Origin: Lineus longissimus
Taxonomy: Eukaryota; Nemertea; Pilidiophora; Heteronemertea; Lineidae
Assembly (NCBI RefSeq): GCF_910592395.1
Contig: NC_088312.1
Location: forward strand, 6,138,001-6,202,000
Reading direction: 5' to 3'
Length of the DNA: 64,000 nucleotides
The notes under the pieces: generated by a model
The model's database searches: none
Told to the model about the DNA's origin: nothing
Seen by the model: only the letters and a program-made list of their open reading frames with translations
Part shown: one piece after another, positions 49,901 through 58,365 of the stretch
How positions within the stretch are numbered: the stretch's first letter is position 1
How the letters are laid out: each line of letters starts with the position of its first letter
Made by a program: the position numbers and the translations under genes

Positions 49901-52900
49901 TCGATGGTGTTCCTGGTGACATGATGGACCCCGGTGTTCCTGGTGACGTCATCGACCCCGGAGTGGCAGGGGTGCCTGGCGTACTGGCACTTAGACTCGA
50001 CCTGTGGCTATGACGATACAATTGTGATTTTTCTGAAAGGTTGGAAGGAAAACTGGAATGAACCTGTGGCTATGATGATATGATTGTGATTATTCTGAAA
50101 GGATGGATCATAAGAACAACTTTTAAAATGAAATAGCTCTAAAGTTGGAAACCTTCAAAATGAAGAACAAATATTTCTCCAGGAAACAGTGTATCTTTCT
50201 TGTTTTGCATTCTCACTATCAGGCCCAGAATCATGGTTTTTGGCTGAACGAGAGCACAGAGTTCACAGCAGGTAACACATTTGGCCCCAGTGTAAACCAG
50301 TTCATTTGCCAAGGCACAGAACATCGAGCACAAGGAATGTCCGTTTACATATCATTCACAAGAAGCGTTTCGTGATAGGTTTCCTTTAACTAACCTTCTC
50401 TTGGCCGTCGGAATTTAGCCGCCGCAACATTGATCATATTCATACCATAGAGGTTGTAATCCATAAACAGCTGCAAAGACAGACAATAACATATAACTTA
50501 TGACTAGTATTGCTGGCGGGCTGTGCGCATCAGACACAGGCAGCTTACCACTTCATTGTTCTCGAACTGAAAGGAGTGTGGTACCTGCAGTGCTGACATG
50601 TCAAGATAAGATTAAGATTACATCTGAAGCTGAGAATGAATATTTTGCCAACAGGTTTGAATCAGTGCTGAAGAGGTATAGTCGTTTTTTTTGGCAAATT
50701 TACGACAATGTTTGAGAATACGATAGCATGAGGCCTAAAGCTCTGGGAAATTTTCAATGGAATGGGTTAACAGTAGTCTCTCGCCTGATGGTGGTGAACG
50801 AATCAGTGATGGAGAAAGTTCAATTACAGAAACGAACAAACCATAGCACTTTACTCATGGGACCAAATGATATGCAAATATTGGCTAATATCGAATAATA
50901 ACTATCAGTACTTTTGTAGTTCATCGACCGCCGAAGGTCACAGCAATATTTCAATTGATGACAAATGTCAGAGTTTAACTTTCACGGAGATTGTATCAAA
51001 AGCGGTTGAAAATTGTCAAATTAGTGACAAATGACGGCCCAACTAATTGGATTTCAAGAGCGAGGTGGCTTTGAATAATGTCAGCCTGACACTAAATATG
51101 ATTCTTGTACCACAAGGCAATGATACATGTATAAGCCAGTTTCACTATTCCAGAATCTTCTGCTACAAAGCATTACAGACTTCGATGACACAAGGTCTAT
51201 ATTTTACATTCTAAAACATCTACCGGTAGATTTATAATGAACGACAGTTTACAGCGTAAATGCACTGTGCGCCTACGGTGCCTCATTTTGAATTCAGCAG
51301 TTACGGTTAGAGTGGACAACCATAACCGTCCCTGTAGATGTGTGTTGGCCACAGATTCAGGGTGTTAGCAGCGTTGTGTCGCAATCAGTCAAGGTGCATT
51401 TGACTCATTAGGCGTATCCGATGATAATTACAAAATCAATAGATCAATAGATCTGGTGTGCAGTTTGATTGTGTGATATAATGATAAAGCCAGAAAGAGA
51501 TACAGTTGCATTGATAATTACAAGAAAATCAATAGATCAACAGATTTTGTGTGTAGCCTGTTGGTAATATAACGATAAGCCAGATAGAAAAACAGTGGTA
51601 TTATGACTTGGAGCCACTCATTATCGTAATTTATTCTTTTGTTAGACTGAGGGTGAGGGTCCTGCAATTTCCTGTTGGTGCGTCTTAGTATGACTTCGCT
51701 TGCTGTGCCGTTTTGAGGGGTCTAAGTGCCCCGCACACAAACAAAGAAGTCGCTGGGACCTGCAATTTAAATCACATGTAACGATAATCACTCGTTTGCA
51801 GTGCGGCCTTCAAGTCAATATCCAACCCAGCAATTACAGGTTTTTCCAAGCTGCAGATGAGAGATCCTTTTGTCACGCTCGTTTGCACAGCGTTAAAATA
51901 GTGCAGGCCAGATATTTTCCTCCGAAACTGTATATTTTATAAGTGATGATCATGTAAAATTTCACACAAATTTGAAGTATTCAAAATTAATTACAAATTT
52001 CATATATCTAATGAACGGCGTACATTGCAAAGAAATTGAAATCCAGTAAATCCCAGATGTTCGGAATCCTTGGTATGAGCATCCAGAGGAAATCACGGGT
52101 TATTGTTCGCTTCTCCAGCCCTGCACACAAACAGGATGTGAATTGTGATATGAATATAGACTTTTGTCAAATTGGTCAAATCAGCAGGTGTACTCAACTG
52201 AGTAAACATGATACAACAATACTACCCATCCCTGTGCTTGTCTGAAGGTGAAGGATATGTCATCCAAACCAGCTGCAGCTAGCAGATGTTGCAATAAAAT
52301 ATGTATGTTGGGCAATTTCTATTAAAACAATGAATATCGGCTCGCCACATTGGTTTTGGCACAGAACTGGGTGCAGACAAGAATTATTCAATCTAGTGAA
52401 TAAATCAGATAATTATGTTTATTTCTGGTACCTGCCAAGAATTGCACTCAAGTGTGGTTCCACGCAGCTTCACCCTTTCTGCACTTACTTTGGAGCAGTG
52501 CCCGTTTTTGCAGCACTGTGCATCTTGTCGGAGACCGATATTTCGGCACAATGCAATTTTACATATTTCTGGGCGCAAACATAAAATTAAAAGACCAATT
52601 AAAAGGAATAAAGCCATTAGTTAAACTGACAAAACAAACAGTGCTATAACACCAAGAGTGCGTGGCGCAGTTTATCAAACTATAATGAGAACGCCATTTA
52701 AAGTGGCACATCAATGAAGACCTGGATGTGCACACGATTCAAATATAACTGTCTTTTTATCTTCCAGACATAGGTATTGTAAATGTATAGGTAATAAAAC
52801 ACGAATTATTCAGAACACAAAAGTGTGGGATATTTCACGAAAACTTGCAACGCAAATGCATTATGACGAACAACAGAACATAGAAAGTGCCCAAGGGAGT

Positions 52901-55666
52901 TTAGGGTCTGCTGAAAATGGCCCCAGGCGCTACATCCGTTGCCTTGACAACCAGGTACATTTTCAACTTTTAAATTCGAAACCTGGAGGTGGAATGATCA
53001 CAATGATTATTGATTAATCATCTGTCTCGATGCAGGTTGGTAACACTAGTACATACTGTAATGCACGTTAAATGCACACATGGTTTGGTCAAACTGAATT
53101 GGAATTAATGAGGGTAGAAATTACTTGTTGTCGATACGATTGTATTGTGTTTGATATCTCGCCTAGGAGAATCCCGATATCGGCCGCTTGGTGTAATCAC
53201 CATCAATAAACATCACGATTCAAAAGGCATCAAAGTTTCACAAGAAACCTGAGACGCAACATAGTCAAAGGTTCATCTTCAAAGTGTGACTTTGAGAGTC
53301 AATTATAGCCCTTTCCGCAGAAAACTGATGCAAAACAGGATATATTTAGATACCGACATACATAATGAAACCTTGCGCAAACAAAATATATAATAAATCA
53401 GGTAGATTGTTGCCAAGAGATGAAAGCAGTTGTTTTTGACAGATGCAGATCAGTGCCAACCTGTATTAATCATAACACATCACATATGCTCATGGTCATA
53501 ATTATCAGTACTAGGCTCAGGGATTTCACGAAAGGTTTAGAGTCATTGCAAAAAATCCTCCCCCTGGTGTATCTCTGAGGGGGCCACCCTCTATTCATTA
53601 TCACTCAGTAGTTTTTTAAATGTTGGCTTTTGAATATAGACCAATGTGCTAAGACCTCTTCTGTCGGCTGAATTTTCCAAATTGACAACCTCTATGTATA
53701 CGTAAATAGTAAATTTGTAGTAACTTACTTGCAATGAGTAAGGAACATGTGCTTCGTGTGGCTGGAAAACTTTGTTCATCACGGCACCCCCAAGAAGCAG
53801 ATCAGCCACCCTGTAAGCAAAGAGGATAAAAAGTTAAAGTTTAAGGTTTATACTTTGTACTCTAATAATTTGGTGTTTTAGTAGTTCACAATCATAAAGT
53901 TAAAACAATTTCAAACGTTTCAAAAAAGAGATTGCCTCACTTTTTAACCATTGCAGGGTTGTAGACATATATCTTGAGGAACTGCTGGTCTTTGGGATGG
54001 TATCCATAGAAAGGGCTGGAAGGAAACAAAGGGGAATAAAGTATAAATTCACGACGGGATGATATTATGTTTTAAGTGAGCTTAGAGGACCAAAAATCGA
54101 CATCACCACGTCAAGCAGCTTGCTCTCGATAACCCCGCCACTGCCACAATAATGGAACTCGGTACAAAACAAAATAAGTCATGCTAACCAACCATTTATT
54201 TCAGAATGGTTAACAGACCACATCTTGGGCAATATTTTGAATATAATGGGGAGAGCTCTTTGCAGAAAAAATATCAAGCCTCCCTTCCAAATTAGAATTT
54301 GAAATTCACTCGTTTTTGGTTAATAAATAATGAATTGAGAAAAACAAAACACTACCATAAACATACATTTGAAGCCACTTTCCCAACACGAGCCCCAAAT
54401 CTACAGATGTTTCTCAAAACGAGGATGCCCCACAATTAAGATGCCGTGAATGGCGACGGCTCTCTGTGATTTTTTACTTTAGCAACAATGATGCATAAAA
54501 CAGAACGTAGTTTACGGCCAGTATCACTGACTGAGCCTGCTGCACAAACCCTGTTGACCCCAGGCAGTATACCGGAACACCTGCGGTTACAATGATCATT
54601 TGAATGGGGGATCCAAACTAGATGGTGGAACCCCCTGCAGCGAACTTGTGGCACATGCAGGCAATGACCTTGTTTTTGTTGCAACTCATAAGGACACCAA
54701 AATCAATGCACAAAGAAAAAAGACATCCAGACGTAGTACATTTTTTAAAGGCCAGGTAAAATTGAAGAAGTGATTCTCGTTCCCGCCCGCCCTTATTATT
54801 GCTCTCCCCCTGGAAATATTTCTTTTTTTATTTTACATTTTGCCACTACTTCATTACCATTCCATTTATCAGAAATAAGAAATAAGATGAAAAAGATGTC
54901 CAAAAACGAAATAGATGGGCATTTACATTGAATATGACCTCTGTATTCAGAACACCTCTCTATTAAGGACATCACAGAGATATTATGATGTACTTACATG
55001 CCCGATACCAATGAGATCTTGTAGACATGTTGTGACGTGGATGCAGCGTTCCCTAAGGCAACATTTAGGGCCTTATCAATGCTGGATGCGAACTGTTTGA
55101 TATACTTGTCTGATGGTTTGGTGCCATCGTAGGGTACGAACAGATATGGAAACACACCGTGCACGTGCATACATGTCTTCTGGCCTGAAAGCGGGAAAAC
55201 ATACAACTTATGGGAACTGGGTTTCAGAACTCTGAACTGCTACTTTACTGGTCATTTCAGCATTTAACCTCAAAGGTTATCCATCTCATATATGATACTT
55301 TTGGTAAGAAACCAACTTCTTTACAAAAATTATTAAAATGAAACAGCCACAAGACAAGCCAATCTCCATGTAAGCATAACAAATTTCAAGGTCAACCACT
55401 GGGAGATTATGTGGCTGCACTGGTTGGGGGCATCAACGCACCTGACCACGCATATGCCCCTTGTGGCCAACAAGTCCAGACATGTCAGCTGAACTACAAG
55501 AAATGTCAAATAAACCTTGTGTCCCACCTGCAGGAGTTGAGCCATAGATCCTAAACACCGGGACCTTCTTAACCTCGGTCCCTCGGAAATCTGAGAAGCA
55601 GACATCAAGGTTGCGAAGCGGGTTTGCTAGGTAGTGGTCTGTGGTGACGATTCTCAGTGAGAACAT
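19785..55666 (-). CDS. REV3L: REV3L, catalytic subunit of DNA polymerase zeta (29 coding exons, 7,216 aa)
   Basis: The product is the B-family polymerase that extends mismatched or lesion-containing primers in translesion synthesis, in the nucleus, with REV7, REV1 and the POLD2/POLD3 subunits. Twenty-nine exons join in frame through GT-AG introns, totalling 21,651 nt. Residues 1-186 match the REV3 N-terminal domain. The exonuclease-like fold spans about 6369-6642 and lacks the catalytic DxE pair, as in other REV3 proteins. Polymerase motif A (DFQSLYPSI) starts at D6696, motif B (KLIANVTYG) is 6809-6817, motif C (YGDTDS) is 6863-6868 and KKRY is 6916-6919, so it should be active. Two C-terminal CxxC modules follow. 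The start is fixed by an in-frame TGA three codons upstream and by homology. The oddity is size: human REV3L is 3,130 aa, and the excess lies in exon 14. Identity is near certain; a few junctions could shift by a codon. Confidence 0.96.
20198..20359 (-). CDS. REV3L: REV3L exon 28 (CysA)
   Basis: A 162-nt exon for residues 7115-7168: GTLSKYF leads into the zinc-binding CysA motif, with cysteines 7126, 7129, 7138 and 7141. Acceptor cttcatttcag, donor CAG|GTATGG. Confidence 0.95.
20447..20476. repeat. GTAT microsatellite in REV3L intron 27
   Basis: About seven imperfect ATGT/GTAT units. Confidence 0.85.
20564..20630 (-). CDS. REV3L: REV3L exon 27
   Basis: A 67-nt exon for residues 7092-7114 (YHEMPKVMRLVP), a short linker between the thumb and the cysteine motifs. 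Donor CAG|GTTAGT. Confidence 0.92.
20796..21023 (-). CDS. REV3L: REV3L exon 26
   Basis: A 228-nt exon for residues 7016-7091: DRRSEPRVGERVPYVIVYG and INAVYYITKQVLPPLDR, the thumb. Donor TCATG|GTATGT splits the Trp codon of FSWYHE. Confidence 0.96.
21118..21203 (-). mobile_element. tRNA-derived SINE head in REV3L intron 25
   Basis: The minus strand begins GGAGCCTCATAGCCTAGTGG, containing a pol III box A (TAGCCTAGTGGTTA, 21194-21181), and about 30 nt later box B (GGTTTCGATCC, 21151-21141). The segment resembles a tRNA gene but has no proper acceptor stem or intact structure. It lies 28 bp from the exon 25 donor. Confidence 0.7.
21232..21560 (-). CDS. REV3L: REV3L exon 25 (thumb start, KKRY)
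   Basis: A 329-nt exon for residues 6907-7015 with the primer-contacting QTKKRYVGYMYE motif, DAKGIETVRRDSCP, and FAKEYRG. All are typical of polymerase zeta and delta. Donor GCAAA|GTAAGT. Confidence 0.97.
21755..21979 (-). CDS. REV3L: REV3L exon 24 (polymerase motif C)
   Basis: A 225-nt exon for residues 6832-6906. VVYGDTDSMF supplies the two motif C aspartates (D6865, D6867). NPKPIKLKFEK ends the exon. Confidence 0.97.
22226..22483 (-). CDS. REV3L: REV3L exon 23 (polymerase motif B)
   Basis: A 258-nt exon for residues 6746-6831, the fingers: KGVVPKMVEDIL and the motif B helix DARQLGLKLIANVTYGYT. Acceptor ctctttgtag, donor GAG|GTAGGT. Confidence 0.97.
22608..22916 (-). CDS. REV3L: REV3L exon 22 (polymerase motif A)
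   Basis: A 309-nt exon for residues 6643-6745. YRVESMMLRMAKPMNYI is followed by motif A DFQSLYPSI, whose aspartate (D6696) binds metal, then AYNYCYSTCLG. This is the start of the palm. Confidence 0.97.
23033..23174 (-). CDS. REV3L: REV3L exon 21
   Basis: A 142-nt exon for residues 6595-6642. It contains LNQLDLVGRTSEFARIFGIEF and VLSRGSQ, at the exonuclease/polymerase boundary. Donor CAG|GTAAAG. Confidence 0.96.
23475..23587 (-). CDS. REV3L: REV3L exon 20
   Basis: A 113-nt exon for residues 6558-6594: YSFENVAYHVLHERVPLFT, matching the human ENVSFHVLHQRFPLFT segment. Phase 0 in, phase 2 out. Confidence 0.95.
23709..23827 (-). CDS. REV3L: REV3L exon 19
   Basis: A 119-nt exon for residues 6518-6557, with ARDEYGADHNSEIHIAGRI and LNLWRLLRHE. 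Acceptor gcaactttcag, donor GAG|GTAAAG. Confidence 0.95.
24117..24232 (-). CDS. REV3L: REV3L exon 18
   Basis: A 116-nt exon for residues 6479-6517: DPDILVGYEIQMLSWGYLLQR. This is the Exo II position, without the usual catalytic Asp. Acceptor tctgtatttcag, donor CCTA|GTAAGT. Confidence 0.96.
24463..24794 (-). CDS. REV3L: REV3L exon 17 (exonuclease-like domain)
   Basis: A 332-nt exon for residues 6369-6478. The position of the Exo I motif reads LTVLSIELHC: the glutamate is present but the first aspartate of DxE is not, as in other REV3 proteins, so no proofreading is expected. RPLLTRSG and VTYASSENELL are conserved. Confidence 0.95.
26049..26174 (-). CDS. REV3L: REV3L exon 16
   Basis: A 126-nt exon for residues 6327-6368, leading into the catalytic core: TPPNTCGFKVSQHDLQDAKAVHE matches human SLNNTYGFKVSIQNLQEAKALHE. 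Donor GAG|GTAAGA. Confidence 0.95.
26394..27371 (-). CDS. REV3L: REV3L exon 15
   Basis: A 978-nt exon for residues 6001-6326, phase 0 on both sides. It contains a conserved LKEFE...GLKDWQ segment (human LAEFEG...GLRLWK) and the second REV7-binding motif, then a charged linker. CPGYTPILGRE resembles the human HSTPIIQRK segment. Confidence 0.95.
27162..27191 (-). other. REV3L: REV7-binding motif 2 in REV3L
   Basis: Residues 6061-6070 read IMTPCKLPPS, matching the second human REV7-binding site (IMPCKCAPS) and followed by a conserved VKLWLEEK helix. Two motifs imply two REV7 copies per complex, as established for yeast and human polymerase zeta. Confidence 0.9.
27592..43898 (-). CDS. REV3L: REV3L exon 14, giant 16.3-kb coding exon
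   Basis: One open frame of 16,307 nt encodes residues 565-6000 with no stop. It is the counterpart of the roughly 4.2-kb large exon of vertebrate REV3L, about four times longer. The product is mostly predicted disorder: Asp/Glu/Ser-rich with blocks of repeats. In order these are a Met-rich GHNMP array (about 1068-1198), an RDQGMS array (about 1345-1598), a charged RE/RS tract (about 1818-1971), an AT-hook-like GRGRGKSKGRKKSK (about 2110), two DUF4683-like islands (about 2550 and 3130), a proline motif array (about 3920-4505), EVEV repeats (about 4930-5090) and 48-aa LTLGQ repeats (about 5100-5400). A CtBP-type PLDLS is at about 5657 and the first REV7-binding motif at 5942-5954. The acceptor is ggttttgcag and the donor TCG|GTAAGT, phase 0. 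Confidence 0.95.
27730..27768 (-). other. REV3L: REV7-binding motif 1 in REV3L
   Basis: Residues 5942-5954 read IKIMTPVLPPPSR, matching the human REV3L motif around ILKPLMSPPSR in both sequence and position, before a conserved EPF.SN...IGGRLL segment. In the family the HORMA seatbelt of REV7 (MAD2L2) closes over this peptide. Confidence 0.9.
43908..44045. mobile_element. MITE family 1, copy C (REV3L intron 13)
   Basis: The body has ACTAGTGTCCTTAATAGAGA and it closes GGGAGGTTCCACTGTA. The left end is degraded (GCATAACCTCTTTATTAAAG). It begins about 10 bp upstream of the giant-exon acceptor. Confidence 0.75.
44265..44374 (-). CDS. REV3L: REV3L exon 13
   Basis: A 110-nt exon for residues 528-564. 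DSVPQFDGAGDENT matches human SIPQLDGTADEN. Acceptor tttgtttcag, donor ACAG|GTAAGG, phase 1 into the giant exon. Confidence 0.9.
44528..44774 (-). CDS. REV3L: REV3L exon 12
   Basis: A 247-nt exon for residues 446-527. DKALAELLACL corresponds to the human DEALVHLLAGL segment, and MISEEMSQHLW to human MELSLVMSQRW. The donor is the weaker AAAAG|GTTGGT. Confidence 0.87.
44985..45119 (-). CDS. REV3L: REV3L exon 11
   Basis: A 135-nt exon for residues 401-445, a Ser/Asp-rich disordered stretch. Acceptor cattttctag-like (catttctag), donor ATCA|GTAAGT. The assignment is by open frame, splice consensus and phase. Confidence 0.8.
45434..45582 (-). CDS. REV3L: REV3L exon 10
   Basis: A 149-nt exon for residues 351-400, a basic Ser-rich disordered segment (KGRGKKSRAR). 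Acceptor cttacctccag, donor AGTG|GTAGGT. There is little sequence conservation; the call rests on splice sites and phase. Confidence 0.8.
45774..45867. mobile_element. MITE family 1, copy D (REV3L intron 9)
   Basis: A shorter, diverged copy: CAGACCTCCCTCTATAATC...GTCCTTAATAGAGAGGTTCAACTGTA. Confidence 0.6.
47303..47387 (-). CDS. REV3L: REV3L exon 9
   Basis: An 85-nt exon for residues 323-350, including the helix QRWKDRLQEIILEQ that corresponds to human KKFQKRLQEIL. Donor CAGTT|GTGAGT, phase 2. Confidence 0.88.
47893..47997 (-). CDS. REV3L: REV3L exon 8
   Basis: A 105-nt exon for residues 288-322, with the conserved NPGLMALWEDEKERRR segment. Acceptor ctattccag, donor CAAG|GTAAAC. Confidence 0.94.
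48417..48514 (-). CDS. REV3L: REV3L exon 7
   Basis: A 98-nt exon found from phase constraints: exon 6 ends phase 2 and exon 8 begins after phase 1. It encodes STCELEVDVVAADILNRLEIE, closely matching the equivalent human REV3L segment. Acceptor gctgttccag, donor GAGG|GTATGT. Residues 255-287. Confidence 0.92.
48547..48656. mobile_element. MITE family 1, copy E (REV3L intron 6)
   Basis: TACGATAGAACCTCTCTATC at one end, GGGAGGATCCACTGTA at the other. It starts only 33 bp upstream (in gene sense) of the exon 7 acceptor, in the branch-point zone. Confidence 0.75.
49563..49680. repeat. Diverged tandem duplication in REV3L intron 6
   Basis: Two copies, about 65 bp apart, of a segment with AAGGTGTAATGG...TTGGATCC...AAGATTC. 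Confidence 0.7.
49828..50032 (-). CDS. REV3L: REV3L exon 6
   Basis: A 205-nt exon for residues 187-254. It contains repeated SPGTPGS-type Ser/Pro/Gly/Thr segments not seen in vertebrate REV3L, followed by a conserved CRWDQENIP segment. A diverged copy of its 5' end plus acceptor lies just upstream in the intron. Confidence 0.92.
50061..50102 (-). repeat. Duplicate of the exon 6 start and acceptor in intron 5
   Basis: A 42-bp segment closely matching 49999-50040: the first bases of exon 6, its AG acceptor and pyrimidine tract. Splicing here would read GAA TAA, an immediate stop. Confidence 0.8.
50395..50470 (-). CDS. REV3L: REV3L exon 5
   Basis: A 76-nt exon for residues 162-186 (DYNLYGMNMINVAAAKFRR), closing the N-terminal B-family domain. 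Acceptor gtctttgcag, donor GAAG|GTTAGT. Confidence 0.95.
51422..51600. repeat. About 91-bp tandem duplication in REV3L intron 4
   Basis: Two diverged copies with GATAATTACAA..AAATCAATAGATCAA and AACGATAAGCCAGA-like ends. The rest of this 3.3-kb intron shows nothing recognisable. Confidence 0.75.
53729..53810 (-). CDS. REV3L: REV3L exon 4
   Basis: An 82-nt exon for residues 134-161, with the family motif MNKVFQPHEAHVPY. Donor CAA|GTAAGT, phase 0. The next intron, 50471-53728, is 3.3 kb. Confidence 0.95.
53941..54015 (-). CDS. REV3L: REV3L exon 3
   Basis: A 75-nt exon for residues 109-133 (PFYGYHPKDQQFLKIYVYN). Acceptor tttccttccag, donor AAAAA|GTGAGG. The phase fits both neighbours. Confidence 0.93.
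54998..55184 (-). CDS. REV3L: REV3L exon 2
   Basis: Residues 47-108 of the N-terminal domain, with the conserved HVHGVFPYLFVPYDG and ALNVALGN segments. The exon is phase 1 in and phase 2 out, with donor GGCAT|GTAAGT. Confidence 0.95.
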
Positions 55667-55678
55667 CTTGCATCAAAT
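55528..55678 (-). CDS. REV3L: REV3L coding exon 1
   Basis: The exon opens after an acceptor (ttctcatttcag), carries 12 nt of 5' UTR with an in-frame TGA, then ATG at 55666. It encodes residues 1-46, beginning MFSLRIVTTDHY, which matches the REV3 N-terminus. It ends phase 1 at CTGCAG|GTGGGA. The acceptor upstream of the ATG shows that a non-coding 5' exon exists. Confidence 0.95.
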
Positions 55679-57292
55679 CTGAAATGAGAAAAGTTAAAAA
55701 GGTGAAGACCTAGTATAGTAGCGGAGGATGTGATATGCTGTTTTCTTCATTCAATCTGAATGTATTTTGAATTAAATCACTACAGTGAAAAAGAATGAAG
55801 TATTGTAATCTTCTGGGTTGCACTTGCAGCAATTCCATTTACTCATTTGCGAGGCATTTACGGAGAATCCTCTCAAAATTGACCAATACCAACTAATTGT
55901 TTACTATATAAAATTACAGTCTGAGTATACCATTATCATTATTGATACATAGTATTATCAAATACATAATGTACAAGCAGGTCATTCCATTATGTTACAA
56001 TTACACAGATGGTCGAATGTGCCTCAACATGTGCCCGTGTGGTGAAGTAGTACTTATCATAATATCAAGCCCAACACAAATAGTCAATTGTTATAAAGGA
56101 CAGGATGGAGTAGTTGCAACCTGCTAATCCTGTGGGGACCGAGCTACCCAAGGAGGTTGATTAGCAAGTTAAAAATTATGACATTGTGGTTTGCTGTCCA
56201 TGAACCCAAGAATGGGCAAGATTACTAATTTGATCACATCAATCAATGACATACATTTGAAGATTACTTAAGGTTTTCTCAATATGATTTATGTTATCAT
56301 AAGACATCCACACACCAACTTTCTAGACACAGCGATGAGCAAACATGCCACCATTGTTGAAGGACCAACAACAATGCACCAATGTCAATGTCAAGACGTG
56401 ATGACATGAGCTCATCCATGTGCGCTAAAAACTGATCTCGCTGACAAGGCAAATATCGACACAGACACTGCGTGGACACCAGCAGGTGGTATCAACAAAT
56501 GCACATAACAATCATAAAGGCAGAAATGTCAGATTTGATTGCGATTGTTGTGCGAGTTAATACAGATAAATTGAAATAATTATATAATTCTACAAATTGC
56601 ATTAAAAAAAAACTCCCACGAAAAACCTATAAATCCACAGTGGGTGAACGCAGAGATTGTGCAGCGTTCTATTTCACAGGTGATAGATTTATTGGATTCT
56701 GATTGGCAAAACAGTTACTGTTATATATGGATGGAACAGGAAAGTGTGTGAATGCAACACAAAATCATTGGTAAGCCGCCATGGTGGAAATGGGTCTCAT
56801 CACAATTAAAAAATATGATCAATTCAATCTATACTGAGGTAATTAGCAATCGGGGTAAGGCCGTGCCCAAAAATTAATGATAGTCTGTTTCCAGATTCTC
56901 CGCCGACTATCTTGAAAAGGAGGGAATAGCCTGACCTACGAAGAAGTCAAAACAGTTCAGGCAGGTATTCGTTTCCAACAACCAATACAATAATATAATG
57001 TTAACATCTTGCACTAGATGAGAACTTAAAACATGTGCATTGCAAATGATATATATCAGGGGACAATAGCCTGTCAGGCAGCATAATCAATAGTGTGAGT
57101 GGATATTTACAGCAAATAAATATAAGTACACAAACAAATATAGCCCGGGGACAGTGCAGCAGTAGAATTAGCAAATTGCTATACAAAATACATACATGTT
57201 TAACACAACTAACATCATCCCCATCAAATCCTCTGAGTCTGTACAATAGTAGAAGTGACTGGACAGAATTCACTTTTTGAAACCAGCTCGTT

Positions 57293-57530
57293 GTGGCTTG
57301 TGGTATTTTATACCTGGACCTGCATATGTGAGGGGATGACTAGAGGAGACAGCAATGGCATTCTGATGCTCCATGAGTCCATGTATTTACGCATAAAGTA
57401 TCAACCTTGTTTGTGCTATTCCACACATGGACCCGCATGAGAGGGATGACAGATGGGGAATGGCATTCCGACGGTCCATGTACTTACGCGTAAGGTATCA
57501 ACCTTGGTTGTGGTATTCCATACATGGAAA
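57293..57530. repeat. Decayed tandem repeat
   Basis: Two and a half copies, about 100-113 bp each, sharing TGGTATTCCATACATGGA, GGCATTC and CCATGTA.TTACGC.TAA.GTATCAACC. Confidence 0.7.
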
Positions 57531-58313
57531 TATCCAGTTGTGGTGGACTGTTTATCTTCTGAATCCACCATGTCGTTGATCACCACTGTGAAGAGAAAGA
57601 AACGCAACGTATTATGCAATGTAGAGAAGTCTCCAAGCTGTATTAAAAGCAAAATTAGTGTCACTGCCCTCGGGTGACCCATCTGAAATCATTCAAGAAC
57701 AGTATCACAATGTCTCCGTCTGCTTTACAATATATACCTATTAACCAAATCAAGACGATTCATATAAATCCTTGAGGTTGATACCTGTTCAAGACCACTA
57801 CATGTATTTTCATGAATCTAGGTTACTAGGTTAGGTGTCCTGAAATTGAAACTTTTGTGTACTGTTAGACCACTCTGTAACTGTTGTTTGAGTGGCCATG
57901 TATTTTGGCGAGAATCTGTAAACGCTTAAATAAAGGGCACCCTAATATATCTGGGTTACCAATATCTGCAAAATCTGAAAAAATAGCCCAGAAAAAATTG
58001 CTGGGTGGACAGTAGTTGAGATGAGGACATTCAACTATTTTTTTCCCTTCATAATGTGACAATGAGGTGCAGTGCCACATCAATAAAAACACCCAACATG
58101 TACTACTAGGCGAGCTTAATAGATCCAGTCGTGGCACAAATCTATGTAACCAAAAAGAATTTTCACACAACAGGAAAAAATGATAGACCACTTTTAAAAC
58201 AAACAGAGTAAAATTGCAGTCATGACATAATTATTTCCATGAAATTTTGTTTTCATGACAGACTGGTGATTGAGTACCCAATAAAATATTGTTTATTTGC
58301 CACCTTTGAAAGT

Positions 58314-58365
58314 ATAGTGGAACCTCTATTTAGCGACACCTCTCTATAAGGGACCATGATATTTG
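58314..58365. mobile_element. MITE family 1, fragment F
   Basis: Only the left end is visible: AGTGGAACCTCTATTTAGCG followed by ACACCTCTCTATAAGGGACC. A similar scrap (AACACCTCTCTATTAAGGAC) is at 54950-54970. Confidence 0.6.
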
